A DNA stretch of 8,855 bases from Nitrospira sp. ST-bin4 (GTDB lineage: Bacteria > Nitrospirota > Nitrospiria > Nitrospirales > Nitrospiraceae), in assembly GCA_002083565.1 (NCBI GenBank), contig MSXM01000092.1, positions 1 through 8,855 on the forward strand, given 5' to 3'. Made by a program: the position numbers and the translations under genes. Under the pieces are notes generated by a model. The model was not told where the DNA came from. It did not search any database and saw nothing but the letters and a program-made list of their open reading frames with translations. Positions 1 through 8,420 of the stretch are shown here, in pieces (position 1 is the first letter of the stretch; the number at the start of each line of letters is the position of its first letter).

Positions 1-288
1 GAAGTCCTGCGCCATGCGCACCAGGGCGTCGTAGGCCGCGGTGTCGCCGTGCGGGTGATACTTGCCGATGACGTCGCCGACGATTCGGGCGGACTTCACG
101 TGCGGCTTGTTGCTGTGCGTGCCCAGCTCGTTCATCGCGAACAGGACGCGGCGGTGAACGGGCTTGAGGCCGTCGCGGACATCCGGGAGCGCGCGGCCCA
201 CGATCACGCTCATGGCGTAGTCGAGGTAGCTCTTGCGCATCTCGTCTTCGAGGTTGACCGGGATGATTTCCTTCGCGAGATCTGCCAT
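1..288 (-). CDS. gyrA: DNA gyrase subunit A, N-terminal part (cut by window edge)
   Basis: Subunit A of DNA gyrase, the cytoplasmic type II topoisomerase that introduces negative supercoils using GyrB's ATPase. Only the first 96 codons are present; the catalytic tyrosine (about residue 122 in E. coli) lies outside. The N-terminus aligns with E. coli GyrA without gaps: SYLDYAMSVIVGRALPDVRD at residues 20-39, LKPVHRRVL at 41-49, and the quinolone-determining stretch GKYHPHGDTAAYD at 75-87. Residue 83 is Thr (Ser in E. coli) and Asp87 is kept. The ATG at 288 fits the family start, with a GGAAG ribosome binding site five bases upstream. Third-position GC is about 92% by hand count (8 of 96 codons end in A or T), far above the genes right of position 750. 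The sequence resembles Xanthomonadales GyrA from memory. ParC is an alternative but fits less well at the N-terminus. Confidence 0.95.
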   Translation of the reverse strand, partial: MADLAKEIIPVNLEDEMRKSYLDYAMSVIVGRALPDVRDGLKPVHRRVLFAMNELGTHSNKPHVKSARIVGDVIGKYHPHGDTAAYDALVRMAQDF

Positions 289-361
289 TGATGCTTCCGT
301 ATTCGACGTTCGGGCGGGTGCGGCGGCCGGGGCCGCGCACAGGGGCTTTCAGGGACGTGAA

Positions 362-370
362 ATCATACCA
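362..370 (-). promoter_or_regulatory. Candidate extended -10 promoter for gyrA
   Basis: Read on the minus strand, TGGTATGAT matches an extended -10 element (TGn followed by a -10 hexamer with 5 of 6 consensus bases). No good -35 hexamer lies at 16-18 bases, which extended -10 promoters tolerate. Transcription would start near 355, giving a leader of about 67 bases before the gyrA ATG. It lies just downstream of the mtnA stop codon and directly after a perfect hairpin. This is a motif reading only. Confidence 0.4.
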
Positions 371-373
371 GAT

Positions 374-394
374 ACAGCCCGGGCAACGGGCTGT
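374..394 (-). terminator. Perfect hairpin after mtnA, possible weak terminator
   Basis: An 8-bp perfect inverted repeat (ACAGCCCG / CGGGCTGT) with a five-base loop lies 22 bases past the mtnA stop codon. No T-run follows on either strand, so efficient intrinsic termination is doubtful. It may instead attenuate read-through or protect the mtnA mRNA end. It sits immediately before the candidate gyrA -10 element, where a -35 contact would be expected. Confidence 0.35.
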
Positions 395-416
395 TTAGAG
401 GCCATAAAACAAGCAC

Positions 417-1466
<1,050 letters not shown>

Positions 1467-1538
1467 GGGGAATCTTCTAGCCGGAACAGCGAAGGAGTGC
1501 AAGCCTTTCTTCGCCGCCGCGCGACGCACAGGGCCCAC

Positions 1539-4094
1539 CTAGACAAACGGCAGATCTGGACGATCACGGAATTGAAGCCACAGGCGGTGCCAATTCTCCT
1601 GTTCACAGCGCCAGAGACAATGCCGGGGAACAACAGGATGCAGCAGAACATCTCGCGTGCGCGCCACAGCTATTTCTGATGTGGAAATCCGTCCCGTTAT
1701 CCAGATCGCCCCATCATGATCCGTACGAAGCACACGAATATCCTCATTGGCATAGGCTTCGAGAACATCGGGAACCGGATGCCCATAGGAATTGGCCCGA
1801 CCAACTGAAATCACGGCGTATTGGGGACGGATTTGCCCAAGCCACTCACGATCGAGCGAGCTACGCGCGCCGTGATGGGGAACCTTCACGACGGTCACGG
1901 GCCGACGCCCCTCTTCCCCAAGCCGACGCAGGCCATCGACCTCAATATCTGCCGCAAACAAGATCGAGTGGGCGCCACATTGTACGCGCGATACGATGGA
2001 CTGATTGTTCAGAAATGTCCCGCTCGGTCGCGGTATCGCCCGTTCACTGCTTGTGCCCTCCGGCGGATTGAGAATGGTCAACTGGCAAGGACCGGATTGC
2101 AACAGCTCTTGCCCGCGAGCGGCGATGTGTCGTGATATCTGGTTCTCGGTCAGCGCTGCATCAAGATCGATAGAAAACTGTTCTGACCGGTCCGCCCCAT
2201 TCGCCCAATACCGGCCGACTGGAATATGACGGAGAACCCAGATCAGTCCGCCGACATGATCGAGCTGATCATGTGTCCCTATGACGTGATCAAGATGAGC
2301 AATGCCTCGGTTCCAAAGAAACGGCGCCACCACCCCGCGCCCCATATCAAAACGTTCATATCGCGCCCCACCGTCGATCAGCACCGTTTGACCATCCGGC
2401 AATTCAATGACGGCGCTGTCCCCCTGCCCCACGTCCAGAAACGTCACTCGCCAATGATCCCCATCCGGCCCTACACGTGGTGAAGCAACCCACCAGCACA
2501 TGATAAAGAGGGCGATGCCTGCCCCCACGATGCGGAGGCGATGCGGCATACTGCCCATACTGACTACAATGAGTCCTGCGTAAAACACGATGATGGCAGG
2601 AATCGAAGGAGCCGCGACATGCCACGCTCCACCAGGAATACCGGCACACCAGCGGAGTCCCTGAACCATCCAGGCCAGTAGCTGTTCCAATATCGTTCCG
2701 ATGATAAGATCTTCGGCGCCAACGACGACTGTCCAAGCGGCTGCGAACAACCCCAGCGGAACCAGCAGAATTCCCGTGAACGGAACGGCAAACAGATTGG
2801 TCACGATCCCCATCCATGGAACTTGATTGAAGTAGACGGCTACGACAGGAAGCGTAGCCCACGTCACCGCTCCGCTGATCACAAAGGCGTCACGACCATA
2901 CCGGGCAACAGTCTGGGCTCTGGTTTGTCCGGCACTTACGATGTCCTCATCCCAAGCCCCCAGCCACTGCACGGTGCGGATGATCATCAACACCGAGAGG
3001 AAAGAAAGCTGAAACGAGATGTCGAAGAGGGCCCGTGGGTCATTCAGCAGAATAATCAAAGCCGCCGCTGCCATAGCATGGTGCGCTCGCCGCTCCTGTC
3101 CCAACCACAACGCAGCCAACGCCAGTGTGATCATGGCCAAGGAACGGATAGTCGCCAGCTCAGCGCCGGCCAGCAAGGCATACAGTGCCACGACCGGCCA
3201 GGTCGCGAGAATTGCGATCTTTGTAGGAGTGATAGTTCGAGAGAGTTCCAGTAACAGAGTTGATGGCAACCTCAAGATTGACTGTTTGCCGATCCAGAAC
3301 ACGACCAATGCCACTAAACCGAGATGCGACCCTGAGATCGACAGCAGATGCACCGTGCCTGTCGTCATGAACCATTCCTGAAGTTCCGGTTGAAGAAACC
3401 CTCGTTCTCCTATAATGATTCCGAGGAAAATGCCGAGCGATGGTTGACTCAATGTATTGACGGCCGCATTTCGAATCATCGCCCGCCAGCGATCGATTCG
3501 ATTCCACAGCATCCAGCGCCAGGGCTCTTCACCTGACTCCACGATGCGCACTGCATGCTCTCCTGCAACCGTCGCCGTGAGGCTAATTCCCTGACGCTCC
3601 AAATAGGCAGCGTAGTTGAACCCTCCCGGATTCAATGATCCGATTGGAGGATGGAGTCTCGCCCGAAACGACACCAGATCCCCCTGATACAAGACATCAT
3701 CAGGCTGCCGCCACACGAGACGCATCCGTCGCGATTCGAGATCGGCTCCCTGAAACTCGATGAGCATTGTTTGGCGGTCCGGACCGTGCTGAACTGGCGC
3801 CACGATACGGCCGGTGACCTCGGTTTGCAGCAAGTCACGACGATCGGGAGGAGACGGATCAGGCTGGAGCGGCGGAATCAGAATAGTCCAATAGAGCACC
3901 CCGGCAAGGAGGGAGCTATACAGCCACAGCGCCCGTTTCAATTCAATGAGCCCGGCTCGCTCGAGCAGACTCGATCCCAGAGCAAGTCCAGCCAACAGAC
4001 CGGAGAGAACGACAGGAAAGAAGGGGAATTGCGATCCGCAGAAGAGACCGAACAGAAACGCAGCAGTGAGGGACGGCAGCATGAGACCCCTCAT
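1539..4094 (-). CDS. comEC: ComEC/Rec2 family DNA internalization channel
   Basis: Inner-membrane protein thought to form the channel that takes single-stranded DNA into the cytoplasm during natural transformation. Its 851 residues fall in the normal three-domain range. N-terminal hydrophobic segments (about 6-75) precede a soluble OB-like/DUF4131 region (about 85-185). The Competence domain (about 215-535) is a many-spanning membrane region with the signatures LLSISGSHLGL (250-260) and FDISFQLSFLSV (357-368). The C-terminal metallo-beta-lactamase-like domain (about 547-801) shows FLDVGQGDS, LIDGG, LFAADIE (712-718), VPHHGARSS (738-746) and SVGRANSYGHP (763-773). Its metal motif reads HDQLDH (608-613), where ComEC proteins usually have HxDxDH. 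About 50 residues of unrecognised tail follow residue 801. The start is 15 bases after the glmM stop. An ATG at 4082 has a better GAGGGG ribosome binding site and may be the real start (847 residues). No other competence gene is in view. Confidence 0.92.
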   Translation of the reverse strand: MRGLMLPSLTAAFLFGLFCGSQFPFFPVVLSGLLAGLALGSSLLERAGLIELKRALWLYSSLLAGVLYWTILIPPLQPDPSPPDRRDLLQTEVTGRIVAPVQHGPDRQTMLIEFQGADLESRRMRLVWRQPDDVLYQGDLVSFRARLHPPIGSLNPGGFNYAAYLERQGISLTATVAGEHAVRIVESGEEPWRWMLWNRIDRWRAMIRNAAVNTLSQPSLGIFLGIIIGERGFLQPELQEWFMTTGTVHLLSISGSHLGLVALVVFWIGKQSILRLPSTLLLELSRTITPTKIAILATWPVVALYALLAGAELATIRSLAMITLALAALWLGQERRAHHAMAAAALIILLNDPRALFDISFQLSFLSVLMIIRTVQWLGAWDEDIVSAGQTRAQTVARYGRDAFVISGAVTWATLPVVAVYFNQVPWMGIVTNLFAVPFTGILLVPLGLFAAAWTVVVGAEDLIIGTILEQLLAWMVQGLRWCAGIPGGAWHVAAPSIPAIIVFYAGLIVVSMGSMPHRLRIVGAGIALFIMCWWVASPRVGPDGDHWRVTFLDVGQGDSAVIELPDGQTVLIDGGARYERFDMGRGVVAPFLWNRGIAHLDHVIGTHDQLDHVGGLIWVLRHIPVGRYWANGADRSEQFSIDLDAALTENQISRHIAARGQELLQSGPCQLTILNPPEGTSSERAIPRPSGTFLNNQSIVSRVQCGAHSILFAADIEVDGLRRLGEEGRRPVTVVKVPHHGARSSLDREWLGQIRPQYAVISVGRANSYGHPVPDVLEAYANEDIRVLRTDHDGAIWITGRISTSEIAVARTRDVLLHPVVPRHCLWRCEQENWHRLWLQFRDRPDLPFV

Positions 4095-4109
4095 GCAAAG
4101 GAAAACCGT

Positions 4110-5459
4110 CTATCCGATATGCGCTCGCACGACGCGAGCCAGCCCTTCCGCCACATCGTTGATGACGGAATCCTTCTCGCCTTCTACCATAATCCTCAGC
4201 AATGGCTCGGTCCCGGAATACCGAACGACCACCCGTCCGCAGCCGTTCAGGCGCTGCTCGCTCTCCCGCATCGCCCGTGCGATATCGGGGATCGATTCCA
4301 GATCCGCCTTCTGCTTGACCTTCACATTCAGCAAGATCTGAGGGACCGCCGACATCGCTTTGGCCAGCTCCGACAAAGGCTGTGTTGTGCGCTTCATGAG
4401 AGACAGCACTTGCAGCGCGGAAATCAGTCCGTCCCCGGTCGTATTGTGGTCGAGAAAGATAAAATGTCCAGACTGTTCACCGCCGAAATTGTAGCCTTCC
4501 GCCTGCATCCGTTCCAGTAGATACCGGTCACCAACCGGCGTTCGGACCAGCTTGATGCCGGCCTTAGACAGGGAGAGTTCCAGGCCGAAATTGCTCATCA
4601 CGGTTCCGACCACTGTCTGCCGAGCCAGAAGTCCCTGTTTATGAAGATCGAGTCCCAGGGCTGCCATGACATGATCTCCATCGATGATTGTTCCCTGTTC
4701 ACACACAAAAATCGCCCGATCTGCGTCGCCGTCCAGCGCGATCCCAAGATCCGCTCGATGGCGGAGAACCGCTTCTTGAAGCTGCCCTGGGTGGACTGCT
4801 CCGCAGCCGGCATTGATATTCATGCCGTCCGGCTGGTTTCCAATAATTTCCACCTTGGCGCCCAGCTCTCTCAAAACCATCGGAGCCACCTTGTATGCGG
4901 CGCCGTTCGCACAATCGACGACAAGCTTCATCCCTTGAAAATCAAGATCGCGCGGGAGCGAGCGCTTGGTAAATTCAATGTATCGTCCATCGGCGTCGTC
5001 GATGCGATAGGCCTTCCCGACCAAATCCGCTGTCGGCCGAAGATGGCTGATCTCATCGGATACGATCAATTCTTCGATCCGAGCCTCCACCTCATCAGGC
5101 AGTTTGAACCCATCGTTCGAGAAAAACTTGATCCCATTGTCCTGGTAGGGGTTGTGCGATGCCGAAATCACGACCCCGGCATCAGCCCGCAGGCTACGGG
5201 TCAGAAAGGCAATGGCCGGCGTCGGCATCGGCCCGACGAGCAGCACATCGACACCCATGGAGCAGATCCCGGACGTCAAGGCGGATTCCAGCATGTACCC
5301 GGAAATGCGCGTGTCCTTCCCGATGACGATTTGGTGGCGGCCGGCCCGCCGCATAAAAATATGCGCGGCCGCCCGTCCCAACTGCATCGCCATTTCGCTG
5401 GTCATGGGGTCAAGATTAGCCGTGCCGCGGATGCCGTCTGTCCCGAATAATTTACGCAT
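4110..5459 (-). CDS. glmM: Phosphoglucosamine mutase
   Basis: GlmM interconverts glucosamine-6-phosphate and glucosamine-1-phosphate, the step before GlmU in making UDP-GlcNAc for peptidoglycan and lipopolysaccharide; cytoplasmic, Mg-dependent, active when phosphorylated on serine. The 449 residues match the family length. Motifs in order: FGTDGIRG (5-12), the phosphoserine loop VVISASHNPY (96-105) with Ser101, the metal loop DGDADR (243-248), the sugar loop GGEQSGH (326-332) and the phosphate loop RYSGTEPLLR (413-422). The frame extends upstream to 5519 without matching family sequence. The ATG at 5459 gives the classical MRKLFGTDG start with AAAGG six bases upstream; an adjacent ATG at 5462 is the only close rival. 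It overlaps the folP end by 8 bases, suggesting translational coupling. The folP-glmM pair is common in bacteria. Confidence 0.97.
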   Translation of the reverse strand: MRKLFGTDGIRGTANLDPMTSEMAMQLGRAAAHIFMRRAGRHQIVIGKDTRISGYMLESALTSGICSMGVDVLLVGPMPTPAIAFLTRSLRADAGVVISASHNPYQDNGIKFFSNDGFKLPDEVEARIEELIVSDEISHLRPTADLVGKAYRIDDADGRYIEFTKRSLPRDLDFQGMKLVVDCANGAAYKVAPMVLRELGAKVEIIGNQPDGMNINAGCGAVHPGQLQEAVLRHRADLGIALDGDADRAIFVCEQGTIIDGDHVMAALGLDLHKQGLLARQTVVGTVMSNFGLELSLSKAGIKLVRTPVGDRYLLERMQAEGYNFGGEQSGHFIFLDHNTTGDGLISALQVLSLMKRTTQPLSELAKAMSAVPQILLNVKVKQKADLESIPDIARAMRESEQRLNGCGRVVVRYSGTEPLLRIMVEGEKDSVINDVAEGLARVVRAHIG

Positions 5460-6366
5460 CATGCGCCTTTCTACCTGAGGATGTGGCAGCTCCGATCGCC
5501 GCCGCCACCTTGACGACATCCGCCATCATTCCCACATCATGCACACGTAGAACCCGAGCGCCCCGGTCGACGGCAAGCGCCACCGCGGCGGCGGTTCCCC
5601 ATTCGCGATACTCCGCAGAGCGGCCGACCAGTTGGCCGATGAAGGCTTTTCGTGACACTCCGACAAGCAACGGACGATCCAACATCGCCAACTCCGCCAG
5701 ACGATTGAGCAATTCGAGGTTGTGCTCCAGCAGCTTACCAAAACCAATTCCAGGATCAAGCACGATATTTATTTGAGCGATGCCTGCTTCCATTGCAACC
5801 CGCATACGTTCCTTGAAAAACTGCATCACCTCCGCCACCACCTCACCATACGTCGGCGCCGTCTGCATGGTCTGGGGAGTCCCTTGCATATGCATCAGGA
5901 CGACGCCCGCGCCGCATCGCGCCACCACCGACGCCATTGCTGTATCGTCCCGCAACGCACTGACATCGTTGACGATGGACGCGCCTGCATCCAAGGCGGC
6001 TTGCGCCACTCGTGACTTGGTCGTGTCCACAGATATCGGGACTGTTGTCCGGCGTGCCAGCTCGGCGATGACGGGAACCACTCGTCCCAGCTCGTCCTCC
6101 TCTTTCACCGGATGGGCGCCCGGCCTGGACGATTCAGCTCCAATATCCAGAATATCCGCCCCCTGTTCAAGCAATTTGATCGCATGGGCGATTGCCCGTT
6201 CGGAGTCTGGATATCGCCCTCCGTCGTAAAACGAATCCTCCGTGACATTCACGATGCCCATAACCAGCGGACGCTCGCCGCACGTAATTTCCCGTCCCCT
6301 GGCGACAAGCCACGTCTGACAGGGCACTGCTTGCGAGGAAGATCTGCTCATGCTGACTCGTGTCAT
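5452..6366 (-). CDS. folP: Dihydropteroate synthase
   Basis: FolP condenses 6-hydroxymethyl-7,8-dihydropterin pyrophosphate with p-aminobenzoate to give dihydropteroate in folate synthesis; it is the sulfonamide target and a cytoplasmic TIM barrel. Conserved loops in order: MGIVNVTEDSFYDGG (36-50), DIGAESSRPGA (74-84), SVDTTKS (112-118), VNDVSAL (132-138), LMHMQGTP (157-164), LDPGIGFGK (203-211), GVSRKAFIG (236-244) and RVHDV (274-278). The first loop has Glu43 where Pro is more usual, and loop 2 has ESSRPG instead of ESTRPG, a conservative change beside the p-aminobenzoate site. At 304 residues it is slightly long; the extra is at the N-terminus. An in-frame ATG at 6351 (299 residues) has a GAG five bases upstream, while 6366 has no clear ribosome binding site, so 6351 is a real alternative. 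It is separated from ftsH by a strong terminator, so it probably has its own promoter, and it overlaps glmM. Confidence 0.95.
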   Translation of the reverse strand: MTRVSMSRSSSQAVPCQTWLVARGREITCGERPLVMGIVNVTEDSFYDGGRYPDSERAIAHAIKLLEQGADILDIGAESSRPGAHPVKEEDELGRVVPVIAELARRTTVPISVDTTKSRVAQAALDAGASIVNDVSALRDDTAMASVVARCGAGVVLMHMQGTPQTMQTAPTYGEVVAEVMQFFKERMRVAMEAGIAQINIVLDPGIGFGKLLEHNLELLNRLAELAMLDRPLLVGVSRKAFIGQLVGRSAEYREWGTAAAVALAVDRGARVLRVHDVGMMADVVKVAAAIGAATSSGRKAHDA

Positions 6367-6393
6367 CGGTTATATGACAGAGTTCGAATCCCA

Positions 6394-6409
6394 TGTGTGC
6401 CTCGTCACA
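6394..6409 (-). promoter_or_regulatory. CRP/FNR-like palindrome upstream of folP
   Basis: The minus strand reads TGTGA-CGAGGC-ACACA, matching 9 of 10 half-site bases of the CRP-type consensus TGTGA-N6-TCACA. It lies 28 bases before the folP ATG at 6366 and after the ftsH terminator, so it is in the only stretch where a folP promoter could sit. A TATAAC hexamer at 6370-6375 is a possible -10, but it almost touches the 6366 start and would make that start leaderless. A single palindrome match can be chance. Confidence 0.3.
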
Positions 6410-6440
6410 TACGAAGCGCACCAACCCGGTTCAGCGTCTT

Positions 6441-6483
6441 GATAAGAAAATTGCACCGGTTCCCTCCCACAAGGGAACCGGTG
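6441..6483 (-). terminator. Intrinsic terminator of ftsH
   Basis: An 11-bp perfect stem (CACCGGTTCCC / GGGAACCGGTG, 6454-6483) with an eight-base loop is followed on the minus strand by CAATTTTCTT. It begins 16 bases after the ftsH stop codon. This is a textbook Rho-independent terminator and separates ftsH from the folP-glmM-comEC-mtnA run. Confidence 0.85.
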
Positions 6484-6499
6484 ACTATCGAGAGAGCTG

Positions 6500-8311
6500 T
6501 TAGACAGGCACCGTTTGAGAGGAAGACTGCAAGAGAATTTGATCGATCTCCCGCGCATCCAGCACTTCTTTTTCCAAGAGCGCTTCAGCTAACGCCTTCA
6601 AGCTGGTCATTTGTTCGGTCAAGACGCGCTTCGCGCGCTCATAGTTCTCCGTCACAAACCGTTTGATCTCAAGATCGATCTCCAACGCGACCTGATCGCT
6701 GACATCCCGCTTGGCCGAAAAATCACGGCCCAGGAAAACCGCATCCTCTTTCTGCCCGAACGTCAGCGGCCCCAACTTTTCACTCATCCCCCACTCACAG
6801 ACCATTTTTCTCGCCAGATCCGTCGCGCGCTCCAAGTCGTTTCCGGCGCCGGTTGTGACATGCTGAAAGACCAGTTCTTCTGCAACCCGACCACCCATGA
6901 GAATCGCGAGCGTGTTATACAGGAATTCCTTCGAATAGTTATGGCGGTCGTCGGTCGGCAACTGCATCGTCAAGCCAAGAGCCCGGCCTCTGGGAATAAT
7001 CGTCACTTTATGAACCGGATCGGTTCCCGGCAGGAGTTTCGCCATCAGTGCGTGGCCGGCCTCGTGATACGCCGTAATCCGTTTCTCCTCGTCTGTCAGC
7101 ATCATGCTCTTGCGTTCGGCACCCATCATGACCTTGTCTTTCGCCATTTCGAAGTCTACAGTTTCGACTTCTTTCTTGTTTTGGCGGGCCGCCCATAACG
7201 CTGCTTCGTTCACAAGATTTTCCAAGTCCGCGCCTGAAAAACCGGGCGTCCCTCGGGCAATCTTTTCCAATTCTACGTTGGCTGCAACCGGCACCTTCTT
7301 CGTATGGACCTTGAGAATCTCTGATCGGCCGCGGAGATCCGGACGATTCACGACAACCTGGCGATCGAAACGGCCTGGGCGCAGCAAAGCCGGGTCAAGC
7401 ACATCGGCCCGGTTGGTTGCTGCTACTAGAATGACGCCCTCGGTCGTATCGAATCCATCCATTTCCACCAGCAGCTGATTGAGCGTCTGTTCGCGCTCAT
7501 CATGGCCTCCGCCGAGCCCTGCGCCACGCAATCGACCGACCGCGTCAATTTCATCGATGAAAATGATACATGGCGCGTGCTTCTTCCCCTGCTCGAACAA
7601 ATCGCGCACGCGGGACGCGCCGACACCGACAAACATTTCCACAAAATCCGATCCGCTGATGCTGAAGAACGGCACCCCGGCTTCACCCGCGATTGCTTTT
7701 GCCAAGAGCGTTTTCCCCGTTCCCGGAGGGCCGACGACCAACACACCCTTGGGAATACGGCCGCCGAGCTTCTGAAACTTCCTCGGATCTTTCAGGAACT
7801 CGACGATTTCGAGCACTTCTTCCTTCGCTTCATCGATACCTGCGACATCGGAGAACGTGATCTTTTTCCGCTCCTCAGTCAACATACGGGCACGGCTCTT
7901 TCCAAAGGACAAGGCCTTATTGCCCCCGACCTGCATTTGCCGCATGAGGAAAAACCAAAGGCCGAGGAAGAGAATGAACGGCCCCCAAGTCACGAGAAAC
8001 GTGATGTACCAGGGACTTTCGTCCGGAGGCTTCACCTCGATCTGGACCCCTTTTTCACGGAACATCTTGACCATGTCAGGATAGTCTGCCGAATAGGTCC
8101 GGATGCGGGTCTTATCCTTGAGGACCCCGCTGATGTGGTTGCCCTTCATGACGACTTTCTCGAAATCGCCCTTGTCGAGTTTCGCCATAAAATCACTGAA
8201 AATGACTTCCTCTTCAGGGGCATGAGTCGGCACGCTGAACAAATTGAAGAGCAGAATCATGAACAGGCCGACCACGACCCAAAAAAGCAAGTTCTTGACC
8301 CTGGAATTCAT
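6500..8311 (-). CDS. ftsH: ATP-dependent zinc metalloprotease FtsH
   Basis: Hexameric inner-membrane AAA+ protease that degrades misassembled membrane proteins and some short-lived cytoplasmic regulators. The 603 residues contain a first membrane helix (about 8-25), a small periplasmic domain (about 30-100), a second helix (about 103-122) and the AAA+ module: Walker A GPPGTGKT (194-201), pore loop MFVGVG (226-231), Walker B IIFIDEIDA (249-257), and the second region of homology ending RPGRFDR (311-317) with the arginine fingers. The protease domain has zinc site HEAGH (416-420) and the probable third ligand Asp492 in GAGNDLERAT. It is about 40 residues shorter than E. coli FtsH, lacking most of the variable C-terminal tail; no active-site residue is missing. 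The start at 8311 has a strong AAGGAG site and gives the expected N-terminal membrane anchor. It has its own candidate promoter and terminator and lies between hpt and folP, a common arrangement. Confidence 0.98.
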   Translation of the reverse strand: MNSRVKNLLFWVVVGLFMILLFNLFSVPTHAPEEEVIFSDFMAKLDKGDFEKVVMKGNHISGVLKDKTRIRTYSADYPDMVKMFREKGVQIEVKPPDESPWYITFLVTWGPFILFLGLWFFLMRQMQVGGNKALSFGKSRARMLTEERKKITFSDVAGIDEAKEEVLEIVEFLKDPRKFQKLGGRIPKGVLVVGPPGTGKTLLAKAIAGEAGVPFFSISGSDFVEMFVGVGASRVRDLFEQGKKHAPCIIFIDEIDAVGRLRGAGLGGGHDEREQTLNQLLVEMDGFDTTEGVILVAATNRADVLDPALLRPGRFDRQVVVNRPDLRGRSEILKVHTKKVPVAANVELEKIARGTPGFSGADLENLVNEAALWAARQNKKEVETVDFEMAKDKVMMGAERKSMMLTDEEKRITAYHEAGHALMAKLLPGTDPVHKVTIIPRGRALGLTMQLPTDDRHNYSKEFLYNTLAILMGGRVAEELVFQHVTTGAGNDLERATDLARKMVCEWGMSEKLGPLTFGQKEDAVFLGRDFSAKRDVSDQVALEIDLEIKRFVTENYERAKRVLTEQMTSLKALAEALLEKEVLDAREIDQILLQSSSQTVPV

Positions 8312-8315
8312 CCGG

Positions 8316-8323
8316 ATCTCCTT
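8316..8323 (-). promoter_or_regulatory. Strong ribosome binding site of ftsH
   Basis: AAGGAGAT on the minus strand lies just before the ftsH ATG at 8311 with good Shine-Dalgarno spacing. It fixes the ftsH start and is the clearest ribosome binding site in the window. Confidence 0.8.
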
Positions 8324-8374
8324 CGTGCTAACATGATTCCCAAACGGAGTTTTCGATGCAACAAACCTGGCGTG

Positions 8375-8404
8375 ATGTTAACACAGCCCTATTCTGATTG
8401 ACAA
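8375..8404 (-). promoter_or_regulatory. Candidate sigma70 promoter for ftsH
   Basis: On the minus strand a -35 hexamer TTGTCA (8399-8404, 5 of 6 consensus bases) is followed after 18 bases by TAACAT (8375-8380, 4 of 6). The start of transcription would be near 8368, giving a leader of about 57 bases. It lies in the 109-bp gap after hpt, where no terminator is visible, so ftsH may be transcribed both from here and by read-through from hpt. Confidence 0.5.
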
Positions 8405-8420
8405 CAACGCGGGGGATTCC

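Noticed and set aside
310..350. GC-rich palindrome GCGGCC-GG-GGCCGC in the gyrA leader
   Set aside because: The loop is too short for the full stem and the stretch is so GC-rich that such a repeat is expected by chance.
3651..4520. Open plus-strand frame of about 289 codons opposite comEC and glmM
   Set aside because: It covers two well-supported genes on the other strand and its composition is that of a complement frame; no motif or convincing start.
4641..5450. Open plus-strand frame of about 269 codons opposite glmM
   Set aside because: Same reason: entirely inside glmM, which has all its catalytic loops on the minus strand.
6370..6395. tRNA-like T-loop sequence (GAGTTCGAATCCC) on the plus strand before folP
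   Set aside because: The bases on either side do not form a five-pair T stem, there is no anticodon arm or acceptor stem, and the adjoining sequence is folP coding.
8325..8331. TTAGCAC on the minus strand before ftsH, like half of a CIRCE heat-shock operator
   Set aside because: The matching GAGTGCTAA half at the required nine-base spacing is absent.
7502..8401. Open plus-strand frame of about 299 codons opposite ftsH
   Set aside because: It runs antisense through the ftsH codons and its promoter. The protein is rich in His, Asp and Pro with no recognisable domain, as expected from the complement of a conserved gene.
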